A DNA stretch of 19,086 bases from Pseudomonadota bacterium. Its GTDB lineage: Bacteria > Pseudomonadota > Gammaproteobacteria > Xanthomonadales > Xanthomonadaceae. Positions 1-5,959 of the stretch are shown piece by piece. A model generated the notes under the pieces. The model saw only the letters and a program-made list of their open reading frames with translations. It was not told the origin of the DNA and searched no databases. The DNA lies in the NCBI GenBank assembly GCA_023444765.1, contig JAEXLY010000026.1:1-19086 (forward strand), given 5' to 3'. A program made the translations under genes and the position numbers. Each line of letters begins with the position of its first letter. Positions within the stretch are counted from its first letter, which is position 1.

Positions 1-604
1 GGGCCAGGGTGGCGATCGCATCGACCGGCAGCGCGCGCAGCTGCGCAGCCAGGCATTCGGCAGGGTTGGCGGCGGCCATGCCCGGCCAGTCGCCGTGCAG
101 CAGGCGCAGGCGCAGCAGGCCCACCTCGCCGGCGCGCGCCGGAAACTCGGTGCGGGCCGCCTCGAGCAGCCCCTCGAGGGGCGCCTCCAGATAGCCGCGG
201 TCGTCGCACTGGTCGAGCCACCAGGCCGCGACCGGCAGGTCGCGGGGCTCCCAGTGCAGGGCCAGCAGGCGGAGCAGGCGCTGGCGCGGATCGCTGGATT
301 CGCCGTCGGCGATGCGCAGCATGCCGTCCTCGTCGCCGACGGCACCGGCGCTGCCGCCGGAGAGGAATGCCGGCTCGGGCAGCTCGTCCCAGGAGGCGGC
401 GTCGAGCGCGGCTGCATCGGCCGCGACTTCCGCAACCGGCTCGTCCTCGGCCTCTTCCTGCTCGAGCATCGGATTGCGCTCCAGCGCCTGGCGCAGTTCC
501 TGTTCCAGCTGCGGCGCGGTCAGCTGCAGCAGCCGGATCGACTGCAGCAGCTGCGGGGTCAGGTTGACGCCCTGGGTCATCCCGATGCGTACGTTGGCCT
601 TCAT
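1..604 (-). CDS. rpoN: RNA polymerase sigma-54 factor RpoN, N-terminal part (runs off left edge)
   Basis: This is the start of a sigma-54 factor, the subunit that directs RNA polymerase to -24/-12 promoters and needs an AAA+ activator to open them. Reading leftwards from the ATG at 604-602, the protein begins MKANVRIGMTQGVNLTPQLL and continues with a glutamine- and leucine-rich stretch through QSIRLLQLTAPQLEQELRQ and then ALERNPMLE. That is the classic region I activator-interacting segment (about residues 10-50). An acidic linker follows (about 50-100), then the start of the core-binding region. About 201 codons are present; the DNA-binding helix-turn-helix and RpoN box lie outside the window. 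AGGGAG upstream is a plausible ribosome site. Xanthomonads carry two rpoN genes and the one in the flagellar cluster is called rpoN2; calling this one rpoN2 is inference from context. Confidence 0.93.
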   Translation of the reverse strand, partial: MKANVRIGMTQGVNLTPQLLQSIRLLQLTAPQLEQELRQALERNPMLEQEEAEDEPVAEVAADAAALDAASWDELPEPAFLSGGSAGAVGDEDGMLRIADGESSDPRQRLLRLLALHWEPRDLPVAAWWLDQCDDRGYLEAPLEGLLEAARTEFPARAGEVGLLRLRLLHGDWPGMAAANPAECLAAQLRALPVDAIATLA

Positions 605-718
605 CAGCGTCGACTCCCTGCGCCGGCATGCCGCCGGCCATGGAGAGCATCGTGATGGGCGCGTGACGGAATCCGAATCAGGGCGAACCCGGTTCCGGAT
701 CAGGGAAATCCCGTCCAC

Positions 719-739
719 ATGTCGGGGCATCCCCGACAT
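719..739. repeat. Perfect 9-base inverted repeat between the response regulator and rpoN
   Basis: The arms ATGTCGGGG (719-727) and CCCCGACAT (731-739) are exact reverse complements with a 3-base CAT loop. It sits about 63 bases past the response-regulator stop and 115 bases before the rpoN start. It could be a hairpin that ends or attenuates the upstream transcript, but there is no T-run on either side. It could also be an operator for a dimeric regulator. The rest of the 605-802 gap shows no gene and no clear sigma-70 promoter. Confidence 0.5.
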
Positions 740-802
740 CGCGTCATGTTTCCGACGTGGTCCGACCCGAAAGTGACGCGGCGCGGCGCAATCTGCCGGC
801 GC

Positions 803-1438
803 TCAGGGCCGGTCGTACAGGCGCATCGCGATACGCAGCAGCTCGCCGGCGTTGCGGCAGCCCAGCGTCTCCATCATCCGCGCGCGATGGGTTTCCACGG
901 TCTTGACGCTGATCCCGAGGTCGGCGGCGATCTGCTTGGTGGTGCGGCCCGCGCCCAGGGCGTCGAGGATCTCGCGCTGTCGCCGCGGCAGCGCCTCGAC
1001 GTTGTCCTCGCCGCGTGCGCCGTTGCGGTAGCCATGCAATTGCGGTGCCGAGACCTGGGGGCTGAGGTAGGTGCGCCCGGCGGCGGCCGCGCGTACCGCG
1101 ATTTCGAGTTCCGCCGGCGCGGCTTCCTTGACCACGAAGCCGATCGCGCCGCGTGCCAGCGCCTCGCGCACGTGCAGCGCGTCGTCGTGCATGGACATGA
1201 TCACCACCGCGGATTCGGGGCAGGTGCGGCGCAGTTCGGCCAGCGCGTCGAAGCCGCTGCGGCCCGGCATCGACAGGTCGAGCAGGACGATATGCGGCAG
1301 CGATTCGCGGGCGCGGATCACGGCCTCGTCGGCGCTGCTGGCCTCGGCGACCACCTCGATGTCGCCGAACGAATCGAGCAGCCGGCGCAGGCCGGCGCGC
1401 ACCAGCGTGTGGTCATCGCAGATCAGGACTTTCAGCAA
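803..1438 (-). CDS. NarL/LuxR-family response regulator
   Basis: A two-domain response regulator of 211 residues, usual for the NarL/FixJ family. The receiver domain (about 1-120) has the acidic pair D8-D9, the phosphoacceptor D54 in VLLDLSMPG, the switch residue S82 and the invariant K104. A C-terminal LuxR-type helix-turn-helix (about 145-205) contains LPRRQREILDALGAGRTTKQ and ISVKTVETHRARMM, so it should bind DNA as a phosphorylation-controlled dimer. No histidine kinase is in the window, so its signal is unknown. The start is a TTG codon (1438-1436): a TGA is met upstream at 1528-1526 and no in-frame ATG or GTG intervenes. The nearest ATG (1443-1441) is in another frame and reads only three codons before TGA. 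It lies between the PilZ-like gene (87-base gap) and rpoN, so a role in tuning the flagellar regulon is likely but unproven. Confidence 0.9.
   Translation of the reverse strand: MLKVLICDDHTLVRAGLRRLLDSFGDIEVVAEASSADEAVIRARESLPHIVLLDLSMPGRSGFDALAELRRTCPESAVVIMSMHDDALHVREALARGAIGFVVKEAAPAELEIAVRAAAAGRTYLSPQVSAPQLHGYRNGARGEDNVEALPRRQREILDALGAGRTTKQIAADLGISVKTVETHRARMMETLGCRNAGELLRIAMRLYDRP
1035..1050 (-). promoter_or_regulatory. Candidate sigma-54 promoter inside the response-regulator gene, facing rpoN
   Basis: On the minus strand the bases read CGGCACCGCAATTGCA, matching the -24/-12 consensus YTGGCACG-N4-TTGCW at GGCAC and TTGCA with exactly ten bases between GG and GC. Transcription would start near 1024 and reach rpoN (start 604) after about 420 bases. 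It falls in the linker between the two domains of the regulator, so protein coding alone could also explain the bases. If real, rpoN would be self-activated. Confidence 0.35.
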
Positions 1439-1525
1439 CGCATCGCACCCCCTGCCTCGCCACCGCCACCATAGCGGGGCCGCGCGGCGACTTGCGTGCA
1501 GGCCGCGCGATGTGTGACAGCTTAC

Positions 1526-2083
1526 TCACAAGCCCTGGCGAGGGCGTCGGCTTTCCGCCACCGCCCTGCGGTGGATCCGGAACAGGTGGCGCTCCAGCGC
1601 GGCCTCCAGCGCCGCGGGCAGCGCATCGAACCGCAGCCAGACGCGGGTGCCGCCCTCGTCCGGCTCGCGCGCGATCTCGGTGGCCGGCAGCTGCAGGGTG
1701 GAAGGCAGCCAGTCGGCCGGCCGCACACGGAACAGGCCCGGTCGCCCCGGGGCCTGTGCGTCGGCAAGCACCAGGCAGGCGCCGCGCGCCGACCATCGCA
1801 GCGGCCGCACGGGATCCTCGTCCGGGCGGCACAGGCCGGCCACCAGGGTGGTCAGCAGGTCGAGCTTGGCCTCGATGCGCGGCAGCGCGTGGTCGCCCGA
1901 TTCGGGTTCCTCGGGACGCGGCCCGTCCTCGACCACCGCCAGCGCGCGCAGCAGCGCCTCGCCGCTCGCGGCGAGTACGCCCAGCGGCTGCGGACCGCGC
2001 GGGACGAAGGCGGCCGGCCGCAGCTCCTCGCAGGCGAGGGTGTCGCCGAACAGGATCCTGGCGGCGTCGGCGGGCGTACTCAT
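1526..2083 (-). CDS. PilZ-domain-like flagellar accessory protein
   Basis: A 185-residue protein whose ATG (2083-2081) overlaps the TGA of the fliT-like gene as ATGA, so the two are probably translationally coupled. The N-terminal half (about 1-60) shows no recognised motif. An amphipathic helix with heptad-like spacing follows (about 65-85, LPRIEAKLDLLTTLVAGL). The C-terminal region (about 90-180) looks like a PilZ domain: LRWSARGACLVL resembles the SxxG turn of PilZ proteins, then come alternating beta-strand segments such as TRVWLRFD and LFRIHRRAV. The usual acidic residue before SxxG is replaced by R96, and I do not see a clean RxxxR motif before it, so cyclic-di-GMP binding is uncertain. 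Xanthomonads do have PilZ proteins near fliST, some of which oligomerise through heptad helices. The longer open frame up to 2506 is only the same frame read back through its neighbours. Confidence 0.65.
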   Translation of the reverse strand: MSTPADAARILFGDTLACEELRPAAFVPRGPQPLGVLAASGEALLRALAVVEDGPRPEEPESGDHALPRIEAKLDLLTTLVAGLCRPDEDPVRPLRWSARGACLVLADAQAPGRPGLFRVRPADWLPSTLQLPATEIAREPDEGGTRVWLRFDALPAALEAALERHLFRIHRRAVAESRRPRQGL

Positions 2084-2361
2084 GCCAGCGCCTGGTTCCA
2101 GGCGCGCGCGCCGCGCTGGTCGCTGGCGAGCTTGCCGAGCACGCGCTCGACCTCGTCGCGCGCCTGGCGGATCTCGTCGGTGAGGGCCTGCTGTTCCTCG
2201 AGCAAGGCCAGCCAGGGCGCGTGCGGCGCGGTCGCGAAGTCGATCGACTCCAGCGCGGCCGCCACGGCCTCGCCATGGGCCTGCAGCAGCGCCATGGCCC
2301 GGTCCCAGTCTTCGGCGGCCATCGCCGCGCGCACCTGGGCGCTGGGCAGCACCGGGATCAT
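2080..2361 (-). CDS. fliT: FliT-like flagellar chaperone
   Basis: A small protein of 93 residues, all predicted helix, with no signal peptide. Its size, its position straight after fliS and its content (MAAEDWDRAMALLQAHGEAV, then a helix rich in Glu, Gln and Arg around LLEEQQALTDEIRQARDEVE) fit FliT. FliT is the export chaperone that holds the filament cap protein FliD before secretion and in some species also regulates flagellar genes. Sequence conservation in this family is low, so the call rests mainly on position and helix pattern. Its ATG overlaps the fliS TGA as ATGA, and its own TGA overlaps the next ATG the same way, making a coupled fliS-fliT-PilZ chain. Confidence 0.7.
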   Translation of the reverse strand: MIPVLPSAQVRAAMAAEDWDRAMALLQAHGEAVAAALESIDFATAPHAPWLALLEEQQALTDEIRQARDEVERVLGKLASDQRGARAWNQALA

Positions 2362-2750
2362 GCCGACTCCGGCGGCGCGATCGCCAGCCAGGCCGACTCG
2401 ATGTCGCCGAGCAGGTCGTCCACCTCGAGCAGCGGCGCCGGATCGTTGTCGACGTTGGCGGCCAGCAGGCGCCGCTGCGCATAGTCGTACAGCGCCTGCA
2501 GGCCATCGGCGATCTCGCCGCCGGCGTCCATGTTCAGCGCGCCGTTGAGGCCGCCGATGATGGCGCTGGCATCGCTGATCGCCTTCGACTTGCGCGGCAG
2601 GTCGCCACGCTCCAGGCAGGCGGCCGCCAGGCGGGCGCGTTCACGCGCACCGGCGAGCATCAGCGCGATCAGGCGGTGCGGGCTGGCGTCCAGTGCCGCG
2701 CTGGTCACGCCGGTCTGCCGGTACTGGTTGGCGAGGGAGCGGGCATTCAT
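2358..2750 (-). CDS. fliS: Flagellin export chaperone FliS
   Basis: A 130-residue helical protein, the usual length for FliS, the cytoplasmic chaperone that binds the C-terminal helix of flagellin and stops it polymerising before export. Family signatures are clear: the N-terminal NQYRQTGVTSA, then SPHRLIALMLAGARERARLA, an ISDASAIIGGLNGALNMDAG segment, EIADGLQALYDYAQRRLLAA and a final DDLLGDIESAWLAI. The ATG lies one base beyond the fliD stop and the TGA overlaps fliT, so fliD, fliS and fliT are almost certainly one transcript. Confidence 0.95.
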   Translation of the reverse strand: MNARSLANQYRQTGVTSAALDASPHRLIALMLAGARERARLAAACLERGDLPRKSKAISDASAIIGGLNGALNMDAGGEIADGLQALYDYAQRRLLAANVDNDPAPLLEVDDLLGDIESAWLAIAPPESA

Positions 2751-2751
2751 G

Positions 2752-4104
2752 TCATCGAGCCTGCGAGTAGTTGGGCAGCCGGGCCAGCTGCTGCGAGAGG
2801 AAGGAACTGACCGAACTCATCTGCGCGACCATGGCGTCGAGCGCGGTGAACTGGCGCAGGTAGTTGGCCTGCACCTTCTCCATCCGGAGGTCGAGCGCGC
2901 GGCGATCGTTGCCGAGCCGGTCCATGCGGGTCTGCAGGGCCTCGGTGCGGTCGCTGATCATGCCGTCCTTGCCGAGCCAGGACTTGAGCGCGTCGGTCAG
3001 CGGCTGGCGCAGCGTGCCTTCGTCGCCGAGCAGGCGCTGCACCGCTTGAGGATCGTCGGCCACCGCCTTGTCGAAGGTGGCGCCGTCCAGGCTCAGCGAG
3101 CCGTCGACCTTGGTCTTCAGGCCGAGCCCGGCGAGCTCGGCATAGTTCTGGCTGACGAGCCCGCGCAGCGACTGGGTGATGCCGCGCGGCGCGGCATCGC
3201 CGCTCAGCGCGGCGCCGGGCGCGGTTTCGCTGCCCGCTGCGCTCTGCGTGCGCAGCTGCGAGAGCGCGGTGTTGTAGGCGCTGACGAGGCCCAGCAGGCT
3301 CGCCTTGAGCGTGCTCGGGTCGGACTTGAGCTCGAGCGCGAAGGCTTCGCCGGGCTTGGCCTTGGTGAGCTCGAGGGTGACGCCGTCGATCAGATCGTCG
3401 ATGCGGTTGCTGCTGCTGGTACGGGCAATGCCGTCCACCAGCACCAGGGCGTCGTTGCCCGGATCGGCCACGGTCATGGTGCCGCCGCTGGTGGCCAGCG
3501 CAGACAGGCCGCCGTCGCCGCCGCTGGCGCTGACGGTCAGGCGGCCTGCGGTGCCGGTGGCGGTGGAGGCCAGCACCAGCACGTCGCCGGCGTCGCCGCG
3601 CACCAGCGTGGCGCTGACCCCGAGACTGCCGGCCTGCCTGTTGATCGCATCGCGGATGTCGGCCAGCGAACCCTTGCCCTCCGCGATGTCGACTGTCACC
3701 GGTTCGCCGTCGCCCACCGTGATCGCCAGGCTGCCGTGGCCGAGCTGCGCGTCGGAGGCCAGTGCGGCGGACTGCAGCTTGTGGGTGCTGGCGAGGCGTT
3801 CGACGGTCACGTCATGGCGACCGAGCGCGGCTTTGGCCCCCCCGGTCGCGGTGAAGCCCGCGCCCTCCGGCACGCCGACCTTGCGGCCGGGCAGGGCACC
3901 GTCCGCGGCGAACTTGGCCAGCGCATCCTGGAGGCCCGACAAGGCGCTGCTGATCTTGCCGAAGGCCGAGATCTGCGACTTCGTCGTGCTCTCGAGTCGG
4001 CCGATCCGGTTCTCCGTCGGTGCGCGCTCGGCGGCGACCAGCTGGTTCACCATGCTGCGCACATCGAGGCCGGAGCCGACGCCAGGGCTGGAAAGGGATG
4101 CCAC
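2752..4104 (-). CDS. fliD: Flagellar filament cap protein FliD (hook-associated protein 2)
   Basis: FliD forms the pentameric cap at the filament tip under which flagellin subunits fold into place. The protein is 450 residues, normal for the family. It begins ASLSSPGVGSGLDVRSMVNQ, the typical FliD start, and continues with a heptad-rich helix (about residues 20-65, LVAAERAPTENRIGRLEST). The middle is Thr/Gly/Ser-rich beta domain, and the C-terminal coiled coil (about 390-440) ends in QFTALDAMVAQMSSVSSFLS, expected for FliD_C. I chose the GTG at 4104-4102 because CCTCCT at 4110-4115 (AGGAGG on the coding strand) stands five bases before it and the conserved N-terminus follows at once. The frame stays open a further 155 codons upstream, but that stretch looks like random Ser/Pro/Arg-rich translation. 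Candidate sigma-28 and sigma-54 promoters lie upstream. Confidence 0.95.
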   Translation of the reverse strand: MASLSSPGVGSGLDVRSMVNQLVAAERAPTENRIGRLESTTKSQISAFGKISSALSGLQDALAKFAADGALPGRKVGVPEGAGFTATGGAKAALGRHDVTVERLASTHKLQSAALASDAQLGHGSLAITVGDGEPVTVDIAEGKGSLADIRDAINRQAGSLGVSATLVRGDAGDVLVLASTATGTAGRLTVSASGGDGGLSALATSGGTMTVADPGNDALVLVDGIARTSSSNRIDDLIDGVTLELTKAKPGEAFALELKSDPSTLKASLLGLVSAYNTALSQLRTQSAAGSETAPGAALSGDAAPRGITQSLRGLVSQNYAELAGLGLKTKVDGSLSLDGATFDKAVADDPQAVQRLLGDEGTLRQPLTDALKSWLGKDGMISDRTEALQTRMDRLGNDRRALDLRMEKVQANYLRQFTALDAMVAQMSSVSSFLSQQLARLPNYSQAR

Positions 4105-4157
4105 TGCTGCCTCCTGGAGCGGGTGGACGTACTGGGGCGGGTGCTTCGGACAGCCGC

Positions 4158-4173
4158 TGCAAGAATCGGTCCG
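4158..4173 (-). promoter_or_regulatory. Candidate sigma-54 promoter of fliD
   Basis: The minus strand reads CGGACCGATTCTTGCA. The GG and GC are ten bases apart and the -12 half TTGCA is perfect, but the -24 half (GGACCG against GGCACG) departs at two bases. Transcription would start near 4147, about 43 bases before the fliD GTG. It is weaker than the flgA, flgB and flgJ sites. Confidence 0.35.
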
Positions 4174-4217
4174 TCGGAGCGTCGACGCCGTGAAACCCGC
4201 GTCCTGCCCTGCTTCCG

Positions 4218-4244
4218 GTAACGGCCAGACGCGACCCGGCTTTA
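4218..4244 (-). promoter_or_regulatory. Sigma-28 (FliA) promoter of fliDST
   Basis: The minus strand reads TAAAGCCG, eleven bases, then GCCGTTAC. This is close to the enterobacterial sigma-28 pattern TAAAGTTT-N11-GCCGATAA and almost identical to the fliC promoter in this window (TAAAGCCC-N11-GCCGTTAT). TAAAG is rare in this GC-rich DNA, which supports the call. Predicted transcription start is near 4211, giving a leader of about 105 bases to fliD. Confidence 0.75.
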
Positions 4245-4567
4245 GCGTCGAGGAGGCGGGCTGGCGGCGTTCGGACACGGAACGTCCCAGGGCCGGGAGA
4301 CGACGCGGAAGCGACCTGGGAGAAGTGCGGCTCGACGCCCATCGCCCGCGAGGCGGTGGTGCCTCCACAGCTGCCGTCCGAGGGCACGTCGATGCCTGGG
4401 CGATGGCGGACCCGGGAACTGCGGCCACCCGTTCCGGATGTAGCGCGGCGCGTCGGCCAGGGATTGGCGATCGAACGAGAAGAGGTCCAGGTCCGGAGCG
4501 ATGCCGACTGAGGCACGCACCCGCTTCCGATGCCGCGGCGTGCCTCCCGCGCAATGAAGGACCCAAC
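4245..4567. other. Intergenic stretch between fliC terminator and fliD promoters
   Basis: About 320 bases with no gene I can support. A minus-strand frame at 4242-4520 (GTG start, 92 codons) has fairly normal codon third positions for its first 37 codons and then becomes Arg/Pro-rich. It has only a weak ribosome site and overlaps the sigma-28 promoter of fliD at its end. It may be chance or a decayed gene fragment. I see no repeat, tRNA or mobile-element signature here. Confidence 0.4.
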
Positions 4568-4626
4568 AAAAAAACCGGCCAGGGCGAAGCCGCTGGCCGG
4601 TCCGGAGAGACGGAGCTTCTCCGTCT
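4568..4626 (-). terminator. Rho-independent terminator of fliC, with a second hairpin before it
   Basis: Just after the fliC stop on the minus strand is a small perfect hairpin (arms 4608-4615 and 4619-4626, loop of three). Then comes a strong hairpin with 9-base arms ACCGGCCAG and CTGGCCGGT (4574-4582 and 4593-4601) around a GGCTTCG-like loop. Seven T residues follow directly on the transcript side (4568-4574 as A on the plus strand). It should separate the very abundant fliC message from fliD. Confidence 0.93.
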
Positions 4627-4635
4627 GCGCGATGA

Positions 4636-5787
4636 TCAGCGCAGCAGGCTGAGCACGCTCTGCGACGACTGGTTGGCCTGCGCCAGCATGGCGGTACCGG
4701 CCTGCTGCAGGATCTGCGTACGCGACAGGTTGGCGGTTTCCTTGGCGTAGTCGGCGTCCATGATCCGGCTGCGCGCAGCCGACAGGTTCTCCGAGCTGGT
4801 CTGCAGGTTGGTCACGACCGAAGAGAAGCGGTTCTGGATCGCACCCAGATCGGCGCGGGCGTCGTTCACTTCCTTCAGCGCGTTGTCCATGATCGAAATC
4901 GCCTGCTGCGAGCCGGCGAACGACGAGATGCTGATGTCGGACACGAAGGTCTGGGTCGTCGGCGCGGTGAAGGCGGCGGTCGCACCCGTCACGTCGAAGT
5001 CGATCGCATCCTCGCCGGCCTTGAACGAGGACACATTGAGCACGCCGGCGACGGTATCGGCTTCGGCGACCACGCCCAGCTCGGCCGACTTGGCGTTGAC
5101 GGCGGCGGCCAGCGCACTGACGGCGGCGGCCTGGGTGGCGGCGGCCGTGTCGCCGCTGGCGCGAACGGTGATGTCGTCCAGGGTCACGCCATTGATCGAG
5201 ATCCCGGTCATCGTGATGTCGGTGTTCCCATCGGCCGGCTCGGCGATCGTGACGGTTCCGTCGGCGAACATGGTGCCGCCCATCGCGCTGGTCTGCGCGT
5301 TGGTGATGCCGTCCACCGTGATCAGCTGGCCGGCGTCGGCGCCGACCTGGAAGGCCAGGCCCGAGAAGCTGCCGTCGAGCAGGCTGGTGCCGTTGAAGTT
5401 GGTCTGCTCGGCGACGCGCTGGATCTCGCTGGTCAGCTGGTCGACTTCCTTCTGCAGCGCGGCGCGGTCGTCGGCGGAGTTGGTGGCGTTCGACGACTGT
5501 ACCGCCAGCTCGCGGATGCGCTGCAGGTTGTTGCCGATCTCGCCCAGCGCGCCTTCGGCGGTCTGCGCCAGCGAGATGCCGTCGTTGGCGTTGCGGGCGG
5601 CCTGGTCCATGCCGCGGATCTGGGTGGTGAAGCGCTCGGAGATGGCGAGGCCGGCGGCGTCGTCCTTGGCGCTGTTGATGCGCAGGCCCGAGGACAGGCG
5701 CTGGATGGTGGTGCCGAGGTCCGCGCTGTTGGTGCTCAGGTTGCGCTGCGCGTTGAGCGACATCACGTTGGTGTTGATGACAGACAT
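4636..5787 (-). CDS. fliC: Flagellin, filament subunit
   Basis: The filament protein, exported by the flagellar type III system. It has 383 residues, on the short side, with conserved D0/D1 ends and a small variable centre. The N-terminus MSVINTNVMSLNAQRNLSTN and the C-terminus around ILQQAGTAMLAQANQSSQSV are the paired helices that build the filament core. Residues 29-50 match the plant flg22 epitope closely, with Asp at position 43. Residues 88-97 (LQRIRELAVQ) match the segment recognised by animal TLR5. The middle (about 175-290) is Thr/Ala/Asp-rich surface domain. AGGAGA precedes the ATG. The gene stands alone between a sigma-28 promoter and a strong terminator, as expected for a highly expressed late gene. 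There is no second flagellin in the window. Confidence 0.97.
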   Translation of the reverse strand: MSVINTNVMSLNAQRNLSTNSADLGTTIQRLSSGLRINSAKDDAAGLAISERFTTQIRGMDQAARNANDGISLAQTAEGALGEIGNNLQRIRELAVQSSNATNSADDRAALQKEVDQLTSEIQRVAEQTNFNGTSLLDGSFSGLAFQVGADAGQLITVDGITNAQTSAMGGTMFADGTVTIAEPADGNTDITMTGISINGVTLDDITVRASGDTAAATQAAAVSALAAAVNAKSAELGVVAEADTVAGVLNVSSFKAGEDAIDFDVTGATAAFTAPTTQTFVSDISISSFAGSQQAISIMDNALKEVNDARADLGAIQNRFSSVVTNLQTSSENLSAARSRIMDADYAKETANLSRTQILQQAGTAMLAQANQSSQSVLSLLR

Positions 5788-5880
5788 TTGAAGGTCTCCT
5801 GGATTCGGAAGTCCGGCGTTTCGCGCCGGGTGGCGTCGCAGGGGCTTGCCGTGATCCGGTCCTGTCCGCTGCTGGGATGG

Positions 5881-5907
5881 ATAACGGCGCGTGGGCGGCG
5901 GGCTTTA
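5881..5907 (-). promoter_or_regulatory. Sigma-28 (FliA) promoter of fliC
   Basis: The minus strand reads TAAAGCCC, eleven bases, then GCCGTTAT, the sigma-28 pattern with exact spacing. Transcription should begin near 5874, leaving a leader of about 87 bases with AGGAGA before the ATG. A run of eight A on the same strand (5931-5938) lies about 24 bases upstream of the -35 box and could act like an UP element. Confidence 0.85.
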
Positions 5908-5959
5908 GGCGACTTCTTGCGTTTCCGCCGTTTTTTTTGCAGGGCGCGGGGCGCCCGCG

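Noticed and set aside
1513..1530. TGTGA-N8-TCACA as a CRP/Clp site
   Set aside because: The known site has a six-base spacer, and this one overlaps the stop codon of the PilZ-like gene.
4105..4569. Longer N-terminus for fliD
   Set aside because: The extension runs through promoters and looks random; the GTG at 4104 has AGGAGG and the conserved FliD start.
5895..5938. Plus-strand terminator (GGCGG, CCGCC, then T8)
   Set aside because: No plus-strand gene ends there, the loop is over 20 bases, and the region is better explained as the fliC promoter with an upstream A-tract on the other strand.
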